Of a DNA stretch of 64,000 nucleotides, positions 63,673-64,000 are shown piece by piece. The DNA is taken from contig CAVQVG010000008.1 of NCBI GenBank assembly GCA_963717125.1, positions 360,726 through 424,725 on the forward strand. The letters run 5' to 3'. The position numbers and the translations under genes were made by a program. Every line of letters starts with the position of its first letter. The first letter of the stretch is position 1. The notes beneath the pieces were generated by a model. It saw nothing but the letters and a program-made list of their open reading frames with translations, searched no databases and had not been told where the DNA came from. The DNA comes from RYN-230 sp963717125 (GTDB lineage Bacteria > Actinomycetota > Actinomycetes > Streptosporangiales > Streptosporangiaceae).

Positions 63673-64000
63673 CCCCGCTACCAAGCCCGCACGATCCCAG
63701 CGGTGGCTGACCATTCGGCAAAGACCCCGCCACCCTCATCCCCGCCCAGCAGGGGCGGGCTACCCGGCGGACATCGCCGGGCTGATGCCGTGCGGGGAGA
63801 TGTACGGCGCACCGTATGACCTGCTCGCCTTGCTCCTGGCCGTGCGCCGGTCCGGTTACGCGGCATCGGCCCCCACTGGCGCACCGCCGCGTACGCCGAG
63901 ACTGGGCGGCTTGCCCCTGGCCCGGTGTGGTGCTGGCTGACCAGGATCGGCATGGAGGCTACGGGCTGGGCGCGGGCGTGGAACCAGCGGGACGGGACGG
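63665..64000 (+). CDS. Hypothetical protein, partial, frame likely broken
   Basis: Starts ATG at 63665 (MTDPATKPARSQRWLTIRQR), with PADIAGLMPCGEMYGAPYDL and LALLLAV in one frame. A shift near 63850-63865 is likely because another frame then reads GIGPHWRTAAYAETGRLAPG and PVWCWLTRIGMEATGWARAW to the window edge, with strong coding character. Together with the mini-GntR it resembles an accessory or mobile-element module; the family is not named. Confidence 0.6.

Overview
The window is about 73% G+C and is chromosomal DNA from an actinomycete. The evidence is the gene content: an rpoD/hrdB-type sigma factor directly after dnaG, a ppdK-dgt pair, a BTAD/AfsR-like regulator, many MarR, LuxR and MMPL families, GTG and TTG starts, and almost no T-rich terminators. 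A Streptosporangiales-like organism is likely, but the sequence alone does not fix the genus. No transposase, integrase, CRISPR array or rRNA was seen.

Layout. 1-9.3 kb: the end of a SCO1/TlpA-like protein, a DUF1932 dehydrogenase, a decayed PhnB fragment, ppdK, dgt, a ferredoxin-reductase-like flavoprotein, a PP2C phosphatase and a secreted lysozyme-like protein. 9.5-18.2 kb: a VOC protein and AraC regulator, an MMPL exporter, a DesK/NarL-type two-component system and two membrane proteins; three promoters here share a TACA-N8-TGTA dyad. 18.2-26.2 kb: GNAT, an F420/FMN oxidoreductase, a universal stress protein, HAD, dnaG, rpoD, two small membrane proteins and tRNA-Asn. 26.2-37.3 kb: an accessory block (TetR, FUSC transporter, DUF4126, small unknown proteins, an ECF sigma factor, a very large LuxR regulator and NAD-malic enzyme). 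37.4-43.2 kb: NDH-2, an LCP cell-wall ligase, a DHA2-type exporter and MarR. 43.2-49.2 kb: a Tat-exported berberine-bridge oxidoreductase, aldo/keto reductase, dienelactone hydrolase, DUF6295 and a second DNA sliding clamp. 49.4-57.7 kb: a BTAD regulator coupled to a second berberine-bridge oxidoreductase, then small proteins and a MarR-GNAT fusion. 57.7-64 kb: a three-gene ABC exporter facing an OmpR-type two-component system, then a mini-GntR module running off the window.

The main unexplained signal is in the 26-36 kb block. A dyad, C(G/A)GTA-N5-TAC(T/C)G usually followed by AGGA, occurs upstream of at least six and probably seven genes in both orientations, with a second conserved block (GGC-YGAC-TGTAAT-like) at a nearly fixed 28-29 nt. 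It looks like a local, undescribed regulon joining a TetR regulator, a FUSC transporter, DUF4126, a zinc-ribbon-like small protein, an orphan ECF sigma factor and NAD-malic enzyme.

The second general observation is technical. At least nine genes, including the essential dnaG, are split by apparent single-base indels in GC-rich tracts. This points to assembly indel errors rather than real pseudogenes, and every frameshift reported here should be read that way until resequenced. The third is repeats: a palindromic GC element inside dnaG and beside it, and an 87-103 bp MITE-like element present twice, one copy forming the start of an ABC permease gene.
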